From: Trichuris trichiura
Taxonomy: Eukaryota > Nematoda > Enoplea > Trichinellida > Trichuridae
Length of the DNA: 64,000 nucleotides
Reading direction: 5' to 3'
Assembly (NCBI GenBank): GCA_037903355.1
Contig: JBAJFE010000017.1
Location: forward strand, 186,001 to 250,000
A model generated the notes under the pieces. It worked only from the letters and a program-made list of their open reading frames with translations. It was not told the origin of the DNA and made no database searches. The translations under genes and the position numbers were made by a program. Each line of letters opens with the position of its first letter. Position 1 is the stretch's first letter. Positions 38,980 through 51,000 of the stretch are shown one piece after another.

Positions 38980-39874
38980 TTATTTCGTTGACCCAATGAA
39001 GTTTGATATGCCGTGCAACGGCAATTTGTGATTTTCAGCGGCTTGGTATTGGAGCGGATAAGCGCTTGGATGAATTTTGAAACCATACAGCCTAAGCAGA
39101 CGCTGGTATAAGCTTTACACCTTATTAACGATAGTTAACAATTGCCATACCGTGGTACGTACTGATTCGTCGGGCGCTTTGGACGCAAGTGAGGATGGAC
39201 CATAAATAGCATATGCGGAAAACCGGTTCCAAAGTAAGCCCCGTCGGTTAAGTGGTGCTTCGAAGATTTTGGATTGTACAAGTCCATACAACGCGGACAG
39301 TACAATTTCACCATCGATTCGCCGGGCACGTCGGACAAACCTGGCAAAACAACAAGGGTGTATTGGGAAACGAATGAGTTACGTTGGAAGAAACCCAGCG
39401 GTAGCATTTGCTGATTTTCGCAGTACAATCGCGGACAGTGGCCAAAGTCTCCATTTTGCCATTTTTCAACCATCTGAGCAATTCCATGGTTTGTCAGGAT
39501 GTAACGAGCGTGAATAAGCCCGTACAACATTTCCGCGGCCTGCTCGATCAAGTCGGATTGCGTCGGATTTTCCTCCAATTCGTCGTCTACAAAATTCAAA
39601 ATTTTAAAATGCGTCAGTAGTCGGAAAATGGTTAATCGCTGACCAGGTTCAATATCCAAGATCATGTCTAAAGCAAGACGGTACTGCGGCACCTGTTCGT
39701 TGAGCCCTGTCAAGTTGAACTTGTCCTGTATGAAGTCCTCGTCTACCTGAAAGAAAAGAAGCAAAATTCGTACAACAATAGGAGTAGGCGAAGTAAACAA
39801 ACCTCGCAGAAGAATTCATTGCCTCGCAGTCCACAAAACCATGAAATCCAGGAAACTTCTTCCGAGCTGCTCAT
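38980..39874 (-). CDS. CSNK2B: Casein kinase II subunit beta, complete, five exons
   Basis: Exons on the minus strand: 39874-39803, 39746-39644, 39586-39395, 39340-39151 and 39091-38980, all in phase, giving 222 residues (about 215 in mammals). It is the regulatory dimer of the CK2 Ser/Thr kinase, which holds two catalytic alpha subunits. The N-terminus [20 protein letters not shown] carries the autophosphorylated serines. An acidic loop (DDELEE, 59-64) follows. The zinc-binding cysteines are at 109, 114, 137 and 140, exactly the mammalian positions, and [14 protein letters not shown] and LYGFKIHP follow. The last intron is needed: reading through gives only YGNC and a stop after VPR. The C-terminal tail (from about residue 205) is diverged. 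Introns are 54-59 nt, and two are stop-free multiples of three. A TTCATTCAG acceptor ends 22 nt before the ATG. Very confident. Confidence 0.97.
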
Positions 39875-40654
39875 GTTTCCTGCCAAATTAAGTGCTGAAT
39901 GAAAAAATAATGTAGGAAGCTGAAAATGACATGTTTGAAAACAACCAACGTCAATCTTAAAACATTATTGAAATTGTATTTACAAATAGAAAAGACTGAA
40001 AAACTAAAAGGACGTAAATTATCAAAACTGAGGCAGCTAGTAACAATACTAATACTGGGGCAACACAAAGTTGAGGGTTTAGTCTTCTTCGGTAAAAGTT
40101 AGATTGACTTATTTTGAATATACAATCACCATAAAAGAGGTTTTGAGTCAGACTATATGCTGAGCTGCAATATACATTTGACAATGCTTTTCAAATAAAG
40201 AGAATATTTACGTAATCAAACTTAAACGAGACAAAAATATTGGAAGACAGTAATCACCCCTTTACAATGAAAAAGATGAGCATTTACCAATAATATTCGC
40301 TCACCTTTTCGGTAACAGACAAACCAAGAACACGTCAATGGTCAAAACAGGTACGCAGGCAACCTACCGTCAACGATTTAAAAATAAGCAGGTTCCTATG
40401 TTACCACTGTTTCAGTGCGCAGGCGCAGCTTGAGGCCGGTAGTTTAGAAATTGCAGGCCGCAAGGGAGATAAGACAATTTTAAAAACCTGCATACCCTTT
40501 GAAGTGATTACAGAATTTAGATTACAATACTACGAATCTTATTAATCCTTGTTCAACTATGATATGCCTCCATTTTACGCGGTTCTAACTCTTACATCGT
40601 CCTTTAGTCAGAAATATTAACTAAAAGCCCTAGTTGAGGGGGGAAGATTTATTG
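39875..40654. other. Upstream of CK2-beta, nothing recognised
   Basis: AT-rich, short open frames only. It must hold the CK2-beta promoter and, if the next gene is real, that gene's 3' untranslated region. Confidence 0.4.
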
Positions 40655-40927
40655 CTATATAGGAAGACTGCTGAATTCACCGAATTTAGAGCTCAAACCC
40701 ATCCCGTCGTCTTTCGGTGGCCCAAACAAGCGCTTGAGCTGAAATACAAGTCTCCTCAGACATTTTTGTACAAACGAAAACCACACGTTTGCGTTCTGAA
40801 AGAAGAAACCTAATAAAATAAAAACAAAAGAACCCACATTCAGCGATACCTGCATGACGGTAGATGCAACGTACTTTTCGAGCGCGCGCGAAGTCGATTT
40901 ACGCTGCCGAGTTCTGCCCGTCATCAT
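40655..40927 (-). CDS. Small basic two-exon protein, 72 aa, unknown
   Basis: Exon 1 is 40927-40850 (26 codons from a double ATG) and exon 2 is 40795-40655 (46 codons plus TAG). The intron of 54 nt has a GTATCG donor and a TTTCTTTCAG acceptor; it is a stop-free multiple of three, so the unspliced frame reads through as 90 residues. The peptide is rich in Arg and Lys at its start (TGRTRQRKSTSR), followed by an amphipathic stretch (WFSFVQKCLRRLVFQLKRLF) that could sit on a membrane. I recognise no family. It is on the same strand as CK2-beta, 781 bp upstream of its start codon. Confidence 0.5.
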   Translation of the reverse strand: MMTGRTRQRKSTSRALEKYVASTVMQVSLNVGSFVFILLGFFFQNANVWFSFVQKCLRRLVFQLKRLFGPPKDDGMGLSSKFGEFSSLPI

Positions 40928-41435
40928 TTGTCCGTTACATATTTAAAAATTTCGAAAACATTACGAAAGATATTTTAAACTGGACAACCAAAGCGGCAGC
41001 TTTGCCGCGTCGACTGAACGACTATTTCAACAACTGTAAAATTAAATAATAAGTAGGTATTTTCCAAAATCGATCGGTCTAGCGAGCGCGAAAAGTAAGA
41101 ATATAGATTAAAAATTTAACGAAACTGACCCTTGCCTCTAGCCATTGATTCGATACTGTTCACCACCCGCCACGCCTTAATTGGTTGATCGAAGAATATG
41201 ACGAATGCGAGCACTGCTAGAGCACGAGAAAAGTATGCGCAGGTACTAATAGCTACTGAGCGTTTTGCGCTACTCGACGTGATTTGCTTGATTACTTTTA
41301 AGTATTGACTGTACCCCTTTTAGGTTGTAGAAGTTATTTAGATTTGTTATTACATTAATTTTGTAACTTTCAGGTTCCATTAGTTGCTTAGCTGTTACAG
41401 TAAAACTCGACCGTAGATGCAGATTTTTTGTTTAG

Positions 41436-42021
41436 GCGCAAATGCTTTGGAACGCATTCCAATGCTGTGCAAAGCAATTTATATACGTGCTCTTACGAGA
41501 AGATTTCATTGCCTTCTTATCAAGTCGCGTTTTAAAACGCTTGCTGGCTCGCCATGGAACACGACCGAAAGGTATGTTTTTGTGCTCTTTGTTCATAGGC
41601 TAATTTCTAATTAATTCACGCTCACTATTTATGTCTGCTCGTAGCAAAATATACGGTTAACAATTATGCGTCTTTGTTACCTGTATATCTGAAATTTTTT
41701 GACTGAATGTTATCTGAGGAAGCAATATGAGCTGCGCAGCCTCAGAATAGTACATCTGGTTCATTTTACTCGTGAGGCACGCCAGCATGCGCTAGTTGCG
41801 CGTAGAAATATTTTTACGAGTTATTTATTTGAGTTTAGCACAGAAGAGATTCTGAATTCGCGTTTTCAATGTTAAACGTTTGTAGGCAGCACCTAAAATG
41901 CAGTCTTACGCTTAGCAAAAAATTCAGCAGATCAAGACTTCAGCGAAAAGTTCGGGCCTTTCCCGTTCGTGCAAAATGTTTCAAACTAGCTCGAAAATTC
42001 AGCGTCGACCCCGCTTGCGAG
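41436..42021 (+). CDS. Two exon-like islands of equal length, unknown protein
   Basis: 41436-41571 and 41886-42021 are each 136 nt, each bounded by an AG acceptor (TTTAG, TGTAG) and a GT donor (GTATGT, GTTAGT), and they join in phase. The joined peptide is basic (for example SKKFSRSRLQRKVRAFPVR). The first island is also open in a second frame that reads more like a helix (QMLWNAFQCCAKQFIYVLLR), so the true frame is unsure. No family is recognised. It may belong to the long T-rich transcript that leads to the formin. Confidence 0.35.
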
Positions 42022-45000
42022 GTTAGTACTTCTATTTTCGCATTTTATGGGTTGCTAGCGAGTACAATGCAATTTTATGTTATCTTGAGCATTAGGCGCT
42101 CAGAATAATTACCAAGCAAAAGCCCTGTGCTTTCCAAATGAACATACATTTAATGATACGCAGGTACTTTAAAATTCTTTCCTTCAAGGTTTTAATATGA
42201 TCAACGACTCGCTTCCGTACATCTCCCAAACGTACATGATAAAACTTTATTAGCGCATCAATTGCACGAAACCGCTTAATTCGTAGTTTTCGCGATTATC
42301 GACACGATCCCATTCATGCTGACGTGTCTGATCCAGTGATTGCCACACCACGATTACAGTGCTGCTTCAAGCCTGAGAGTAATACTTAAATCAACCTTAA
42401 GATGCCATTTCCATGCCAACTGCTGCAACGGCGCTATTTTTAAGGAAAAACAGCCTTTATTTTTTTTCACAACATGTACGTATTAGTAACGAGCTCTTGA
42501 GATAACTCACGCTTGAAGATTTGGCATTCCACTTTCGCGGCAACTCGTTTCGCTTATTTTTAAAAAAATTTAAGCTATGATGACGTTTTGCTGGTTTAGC
42601 GCAACTTTTGCGCTTCCCTACTCGAAACGGGTTCCACTCGCTCTGGGCCATCCTCGAATACCTTTACATGTTTTTCCTTTTGCTGTTTGCGCCGCACAGC
42701 TGAGATTGATTTAATAACGTAACTTTTAAATGCACCTATTGTCATACTGTAACTCTGCTGGCCATTCTTTTCTGCCCTTCTTTGAGCGTAACCCTAAAAA
42801 TAAGACATATATTTTAGCTTAGGCCTAGGCAAGATTGGAATAGGATAATCAAAATGTTTACCAGTGCCGGCAGAACAGGATAGCGCCATGCTTAACAGAA
42901 AGGAACCTGCATTCCTCAAAAGTTGGGGCCCATAACCGACAAGACCGAAATGCCCATTGTAACTTGTTTAATTCTTTAAAATTGGACGACTCTGCCTTCC
43001 CTGTTGCTTATAAATTCTTTATAGCGAACGTCTCCCGCTTATCTAGTCGATCTGCTAATAATACAGAAACTTGACTAGCCGCATAGCGAACCTAAGCGTC
43101 GCATTATTTCTCCCTATTCGTCTCGCGAAGAAACTTTTTGCTTTTCGTAATGTTTCCTTGCGTTTATAGTAGCATTTGCGAGCCTTTACCGCAAAGCTTA
43201 TTTTGCGGGAAATTCGTTGGGGAACAAAAAAATCCGCTTTATTTATTACGGCAATTTTGGGCGGCCAAATTAAGTTTTTGCCCTCCTTGCCATCGAACCA
43301 AATGCCAACGATGGTTTTGAAAATTTGCTCGGCAGCACGGTCGCGTTATAAATCTTGGCGAATTGAAAATAGCGGACGGCGGGTGAGCTTTTCAGGCTGA
43401 CCGTACGCTAAAGCAAGATAGATGGCTTTCCTAAGTTTGAAAGCAATGTTTGAAATTCTGCTGTCCAATCAAAAGCATTGACCTTAAAAATCATTTTTTT
43501 CTCGTTATGCAAATTCGCAAAAGCTTATCTTAGCCTTTATGCTTTTATCGCGGCTTTTGAAATAAACTCACGAAGCTTTCAGGATACTGCTGGTCCCATT
43601 TTTAGCTCGTAGGCATGCGCGCTAAAAATATTTGTAGCTTTTCAACTGCAGGTTTTCGAAATAGCGGAAATTGCTACTTTGAACAGTTGCTACCTACTTC
43701 AAATGAGAGGAAATATGAATGCGTCAGTTGCTCGCGTAGCGTTGTAGCAAGCTGGCACAGTCCTTAAATAAGTGCAGTTGCTTCGACTGGCGGTGGCGCA
43801 ATCCCATTTGCCGTCATTTATGGACTTCTACCTCCTCTTCTTTGCTTAATAAATTGGCGAACGTAAGCTAATCTTTTGCGATGGCGCCTTCTCATCGACA
43901 GGTTTTTTAAAAGAAAAGTACCACTTAAGCCAAGACGTAAAAGCTTCATTGCTGCTTGGAATGTCGGAATGCCTTGAAGAATTGGCGACTTAATCAGTGC
44001 CAGTTTCCATAGGCCAGCACTGCCATGCAACGCAATTCCCAAATATCGTCGCGTTTAACTTTTCTCATTGCTCCCATGGGCGCCTTCATTTTGGCTTACA
44101 TGCAACGTGACCATTTCGCGTGAAATACTGTGAACAGGAATTGAGCTATTGAGTTGTTGCAAAAGTTGGGACTATTTTAGCGCGGTTCATATACATATGT
44201 ACGTAGGCGAGCCTACGCGGCTTGTTCCCGGCTTCTCAACTTGCCAACGCAGTTCGTCTCTCTATCTCTCGTTGTTTAGGGACGTTTATTCGACAAAGCC
44301 CATTGTTTGCTTAGTTATGACTTTTCTTTGCATAAGTTGGAACCACTCAGCCAACAGCCGCGGGATGACGTGTCGGACCAACTGTTTATGGTCGCACTTT
44401 GTCTGTTGGCAACTTCGTTGCCTTTTATAGAGAATAGAGCGCTGCCCTCATGCTATCCCTCATAATAAATTTAAATACGAATCTCTTATCTTTCTTTTCA
44501 CCGGATGTGAAAATTAGCATACTGTCATTGCTAGCTTAGCTTTGCCCCTTAACCTCTTATTGTTAAGCATAGGAAGGTGGCTTTGTCCGTATACGCCTCC
44601 ACCTCTCCCAGTAAAGTATGCTTAACAATACAATACAATAAATTCTAATAGCATTTATTGCTTGGAAGGAATGGAATACGTCCCCTCCATGCAAGCTTGG
44701 GTGCTATGAGTTAGTCAAGCGGCGCGGCAAACCTTGTAGCCTTGTTTGGCCAACAAAGAGGTTGGAAATGTGTTTACCGCTTTTGGGATATGGCCTCACG
44801 TTACGCGCGCATAAACCGGTGTTTACCTTTCGGTAATTCGGTACGACCGCCGCGGTATACGTTGGTAACTTGATCATCTGCATTTTGAAGATTGTCCCAT
44901 TTCATATGTTGTATGTCAATATAGGTTTCCTTTCAACCGTAGCAGCTTTGTTTGGAGTTCATCTAAAATCGTATCTTTGCGATTGGCTTAGATAAAGCTT

Positions 45001-48000
45001 TTCCTTAAGCCTATATTTTAAGTTATTCGTCGTCGACTTTGGAGGAACCGTACAGAATATGTGAAGCGTCGTTGTCATTGCAGCTGCAAACAAAAAAGTT
45101 GTTCGCTGTTCCCACCAACCGTTGGACCAAAGCAGAGTCAGCTGCGCTACTGCGTGACAGAATCTATTCATCGGCATTCGCCAACTTTCGGCGGACCAAA
45201 ATAGACTGAAAGGTAAATATTAATTCGCCATCCTGTCCCGCGCCTATTCCGTGGGTCGATTAAGAGCTGCGATCATAGGAGAAGATGGCACTTCGCCAGT
45301 TGTCTCGATAAATTGGCTTTGCTTCGTCAGGCGCCTTGCGACTTCCGTCTGCTCGATGAACTGTTCAAGGTAAGGGCTAACCAAGTGGGCTTCATTTGCA
45401 TATTTTCCTTCCTACAATCATTGAAAAGGGGCTTTTATTAAATAATATTTTCTGTAGCTTTTAAATGCCTAACGTTCAGGTTAGCGTCCGAAAGTTCAGT
45501 CGTTCTAAAGCATTTCCCTTCGATTAAGCTGGTCCAGTTTTGCTTGACAACTTTAAGCGCAGACCGATGGAACTTGTTGAAGAAGAAAGCGTTGGTCTTT
45601 TGTTCTCAACTTGAGCATCACTGACTGCTTTTAAAACTATTGACTAGATTACACTGGTTACATGTTTTTCTTGTCCATGATAAACTCGTTGAACCTATTC
45701 GAAATTGGCTGATCTAGAACTAGTCGCTTTTCTGCAGCTTGTATCTTCTTCACATTTCATTCCCGTTCATCGTCACAGACTACGCTGTCTGCTCAACGTA
45801 GATACAGAGAGAGTATATCCGCCTAGCGAAAATCTCCAAAGTTACGGTAAGCATTCGCAGGTACCATCCAGTTCGAATCGACTTTAGTAGGAAGAAATTT
45901 GTCCATTTTTAAATAACCAATTAGAAGAGTATTCGCCAGCTTAATCTGATAGTTTAGTTGACTTACCATTCTGAAGCTGTGCGCAACGTATGGAGGTGGC
46001 GAATACCCCGGAAGCGTAGTTGTTCAAAACATTGTTACACAAACGCGCGGAGGAGGGGAATTCTGGTCATTGTTTGCATGCTCTTAAAATAGCTTATTTA
46101 CCGAAGTTCGGCGCGGCCATACGCTCAGCGAGCCGATTGCTTTCTCCTTCAGCAAAGAGGAGGCCAAATTTGCGTGATCTTCAAACCGCCATTCCTTTTG
46201 ATAATCGGCCTAAGCGTTTGCGATAAGGATTTCCGTTTCCGTACGCTCCGTCGCGCCAAGGAGCAGGTTTTAGTTCGAAGCAATTGAGAACCACAGTCTA
46301 GAAATGGTCGGCCGCGTTACGGTTAGCTGTTGCTTGGAATCTTCTCCTCTGGTCAGGTAAGCGCGGCAAGCTCGCTCGAAAGCTCTACGCTTATATGTTC
46401 ATTCAGTAATTATTTCTAAAATGGGATGATTCGTAGCGTAAATTCATTCATTTAGCTTTGTGGTCAATCGTGAAAAAGGCCTTATCTTCAAGCGTGGTTT
46501 TCGTCTTGGAAATTTAAGATGCTGAGCTCCTATTCTCCCTCGTAGCTTGAGTCACGTCTTAAAAAAGTTTTCAGTCGTGCGTTCACTAAAATTGCCATCC
46601 TTCGCTTTGCCGCCGTTGGGTAAAGCAGTGTTTGTACGAAAACTCAGTACATTCATTGTTTGCTTTCGTTCTAACGCCCCCGCGTTGAATGCGAGCTCGT
46701 CCAGCTTACGAAGGCATCGGATAATTTTGACCAAACCGCTTTTGAGCGTTTGATTGCCTTTTTCTTCGCCCTCAGCAAAAAATGACGGCCGTTTTTCTAA
46801 TTAACTTTTAAAAACCTGATTGTTTTAAAATTTATGTAAATTATTAAGAAGTCGAGTTGGAAACGTTTGTAATTTACAAATCAAATCATTGACCTCTTCT
46901 CCGCGCTTCAAAGGCGAAGCTTGTTTTGTCAGCTTATCTCCGTTGGGTTGGCGCGGTTGGGTTAGGCGCGCTTGAGAGGTCTAAAAAATTTGCATATGTA
47001 AATTATATCTCTTCCATTGATTTCTCAAATGTCTGACATTTTCTTTTCGCAATGCGGGGTCAAACTGGGTTGTAAAGTCAATGTGGGCTTTGAAGACGGT
47101 GCCGAAGTCTGTCTCGATAAAGTTTCGTAACAACTTAACGAACTGCTTTCCGTATACGGCGAGGACCAATGAAAATTGTCGCAAAAGCTACATTTTTATT
47201 GGCTGAATTTATAAAGCATCCAGATATCCAATTCGGCTGATTCGAATGATATCCCAGTTCATATTTGTCCTTTGGATGCCGACTAACCTAAGTGAATTAA
47301 AGCGGTTGTTCTGCGTAAAAGTTACAAATAGGCACAAAGTAGAAATGCAAATTAATGGAGATAAGTTGGTTATTAGTGTATTTGAATGAAAATATTTAGT
47401 TTTAAAATCCATTTGGCGTTTACCGGGCGGACGGCGCTTCCTATAGGCAATTTTTGAAGAAACTGATAAGTTGTCATATTTCCGGGACGATATACCCGTA
47501 AGTCGTCCGGTTTTTGAGTTCCCAAATATTTTTTTAAATTAAAATTACTCTTTGCTGGTTGCCTGCAGCGGTAGTCAATTCAAGGCAAACGGCAGTCGTT
47601 TGTTCGGTTTGCGTTTTGGCGACGGACCGCATGACTCATTGGCCATTTTCGGTTTTCGAAAATGCGTCGGTTTGCGGGAAGAAAAATATTTGCTTACCGC
47701 CCTTGGCGATGGTAGCAAGAGTGATACTTGGCTTTGTCATTCGATGAGACCTTTTTAAGAAGTTTGTTTTTCCCGCCTTTCATGTACGCCTTTCGAAAGC
47801 CCTCGTTGGCATTTCGTTTCCGCGTATTCCCATTCTCCAATTCCGTCAGTTTTGTTCAACTGATCTTCAGGCGACCTCCCGAAACGTTATAGGCATTCCA
47901 TTGCCAGATGCAATAATTTGCATATGTCCATTCCCAAGCTGTTTTGATTCGTGAATCTTGCGTGACGATAGGAAATTTTAAAAGGTAATCTCGTTCAGCG

Positions 48001-51000
48001 CGGGCTGCGTTCCGTTGCATCTGTTTTCTCACGCTGTCTTGAAAACGATGCTTTGCTCTTTTAAAGTTTGCTTCCATTATCAGCAAGCAAACATCAAAGC
48101 TCTCGTCGGCGACTCAGTTTTTCTGAGTACTAAACTTTTGAAATAGCAGATAGCAGTCGCATTCAAAAATTCTACGGAGCAACATTGTCCGTTGGTATAA
48201 TTTTTGCGACTTATTTTGTTTAGCTCCCAAAGGCGCACAATATGCGCGGGTGCTGCCCGCGCGTAGCGAGCCAATAAAGGAGATTCAATCGAGGGGATTC
48301 GAATTTGGGTTATTTGCTAGCACGATGTCGGCGCAGTTAAAATGGCTATTTTGTGGGTCGTTCCATTTGCATCAATTTTTTGGCTATCAAAACCGGTTCT
48401 GATTCATTGAACAGGTTATCATGTAAGCGACCGATCGAACACCATATGGATTCGATGTGCCATCACCACAGTCATCCGCTTTTCGTTGTGATGGTGGCAT
48501 AAATTTTGTTCAGTTCTTCTGGCGTTGCGATTTGAGTGTTCTACACCGCTTTTGGCGGTTCGAAATGGGGCAGCCGAGTAAGCATTCCCATTCGCCGCCT
48601 CGAAGTGCTGCGTCGACTATTCATCATACCATGCCGCCTCTTGCGTTCAATTTCTAAGGTTAGCCTTTTTTCCTCATTCAAACCGGGCGTCGATTGTGGA
48701 GTTGATTAATTTTATAAACTTTGAAATGCAAATGATAGACGTTTGTTTCATACGCGAAATCGACCCTCAGTAAGACGCGGGATGCTGATTCATTAGAGCA
48801 CTGTTACAATGATACCATCTCCTGAATGGGGCACTTTTGGAGACTGAAAGCTGTTTGTGATTGTTACTATGTATTAATACAACATTTCCCCGCGGGATTC
48901 TTCCTTCCTTTGTTGAGTAAGTGAAATTCGAGACTTGCTGCTCTACCGCGGCTTCGTAGAGACTCTTCATTGCCTATTGTTGTCAGTGGGGCGGTTTCAA
49001 ACCGCTAAAGTTCAATTGTACTCTTTGTGTTTGCCAGCTAAGATTGAGAAGCGACGAAACAAGATATGGATGCGTCACTTTGCTTCGTTGACAAGCAGAA
49101 AAAGTGCAAAGGTCACCTGTGAGAATGGACACCTCGAAGGTCATTGTCAACGCGCACAATGAACCGGCTTCATGTTTCTTTTGCGAAAGGGGCGTTTCGA
49201 ATTCCTTTCTTTGCGGTCTTGCCAGCCGTATTGTAGGTTTTGTTTTCAAGCGGGTATCCTCTGGCCGTCGGCTGGCAACAATTGATAGTTGGGTTGGTAG
49301 GATGAAACCATTAACCGCGACCTCACGTTGCCTCTTCAAGAGCGCTAAAAGCCGGAGTAAAGTAGACAGAAACGATTGGAAGTGTCGGTTGCCCATTGAC
49401 TGCCTCCCTGAAGCTGGTCAACGCGCGTTTGTCGGTCAGGGTCATCGGGCAAACTTGGTTGAAACCAACAATGGCATACAGGAGGGGGATCAATGTTTAC
49501 GGGCAGCTCGTTTTGACGTATTCGGCCAACTGTCATTTGGTTTTCCACCGTTTCGTTGAATAGAATCAATTGGATATGCGCCATTGCTCTTCAACTGGCC
49601 AAGCGTGACCAACGGGCAAGTGCGGCGCTTTCTTGGATTTGGCTTGCTTGTTCGCGGTCCGTCCGCGGGTTGATTCGCTGCCTGCTTCTCTCGCTCTCCT
49701 CTTTCCATGCTGACCGCAGCTGTCAAGCTTGTCAGAAATGTGGACGGATGCGTCCGTCAACCTTTGACCAGTCAGTGACCAATAGTAACTCCATTTCCCA
49801 TCCCAGTGGTCGTTCCGTTTCTTTCCATACCGCCTGCTCTCGTCGACCACAGCGAACAATGAATTTCGAAGATATCCACCTATTTAATACAAGCGAAGCA
49901 GGTAAGGTATACTTCCTGTTTAGGCGCCATTTGATTTTCTTTAAAAAAAGTTAACTTCTATCCAATAACTTCAAAATGACGATTCGCTCTGCCGCGTATA
50001 TAAATTTGCATATCACCAAGGCCGAAAGCATTCTTAGCCTTTGCACGAAGGTTATTCGTTGTTTTTTTGCAAGCGAGCTTACATCATCCATAAAAGATGT
50101 CGTTTTCAAAGTGTCCATCGAAGCGAACTGCCTTTTTTTTGAATTTGCGCCGCTTGAATCGCTTGACTTGCATCGAAGCTTTGCCCTTATGGGGAAACCG
50201 CGCTTCCGAAATTTAAAAGCTATTTGATCACAAAGAGTGGGCCAATGTCGCTTTTTCCATCGAGCAATCGTCGTTTGCTTTTTTGGCGGCAGCGTAGGAA
50301 AGCTGCGCCGTTTGTTACGTCTTCGGAAAGTCCGTTTGACAACTATCAAATACTTCCCGCGGAGAGTATTGCCCGGTAAGGGAATTGGATTGACAATCAA
50401 CTAATCGCGCGTACTCGCGTATGCTCCATTTGACGATAGAATAAATCCTAAAGAGCAGAATTACTGCGGAAGCTGACTTTTTGCTCCTTCCGCAAAAATT
50501 GAAAGTTTGGTTGCAAGCCTGACGACAATAATTTCAAAATTTTTCATTTTCTCAAAAGGAAAAAATCTTCTCGCGGTTTTTAGCGGGCAGCAAACGTTTG
50601 CAACGCCTTTTTCGTTGCCGTTTTTGCCAACTGGACAGAGGGAGAAAGTGCTCATTTGCATAAAAGCAAAATGTTCTTTTCTTGGCTAGCAGCTGCTGGC
50701 GAGTCAGGTACGAAACCGTTCGTATTCAAAGCATGTGCTCAAGTTGACTCTTTTCATTTTTACGCTTCCTTTAATGGGCGCCTTCAAAAGAGAGCCGCGA
50801 GCAATTCCCTATTCAGGAAAGAAATTTAACGGCGCTCTTCTCGTTCCGCGTTGGGTTGCAGTCCCATTTTCAGCCTTTGGCAAACCAGTAAGAAAGCCGA
50901 GTTGCCACACTGTTGGCATCTCAAGTCGGAGCTGTTTGCGTAAACGAGATCGTAAAAAAAGTTCGTAAATTTTGAAATTTTCAATCGGTCCCCGGTAATG

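Noticed and set aside
48283..48310. GGGATTCGAATTTGGG, resembling a tRNA T-arm
   Set aside because: No acceptor stem, D-arm or anticodon arm could be found at the proper distance on either strand.
49859..49900. Possible first exon starting ATGAATTTCGAAGATATCC with donor GTAAGG
   Set aside because: The donor is good, but the peptide is short, unrecognised and has no next exon in phase that I could defend.
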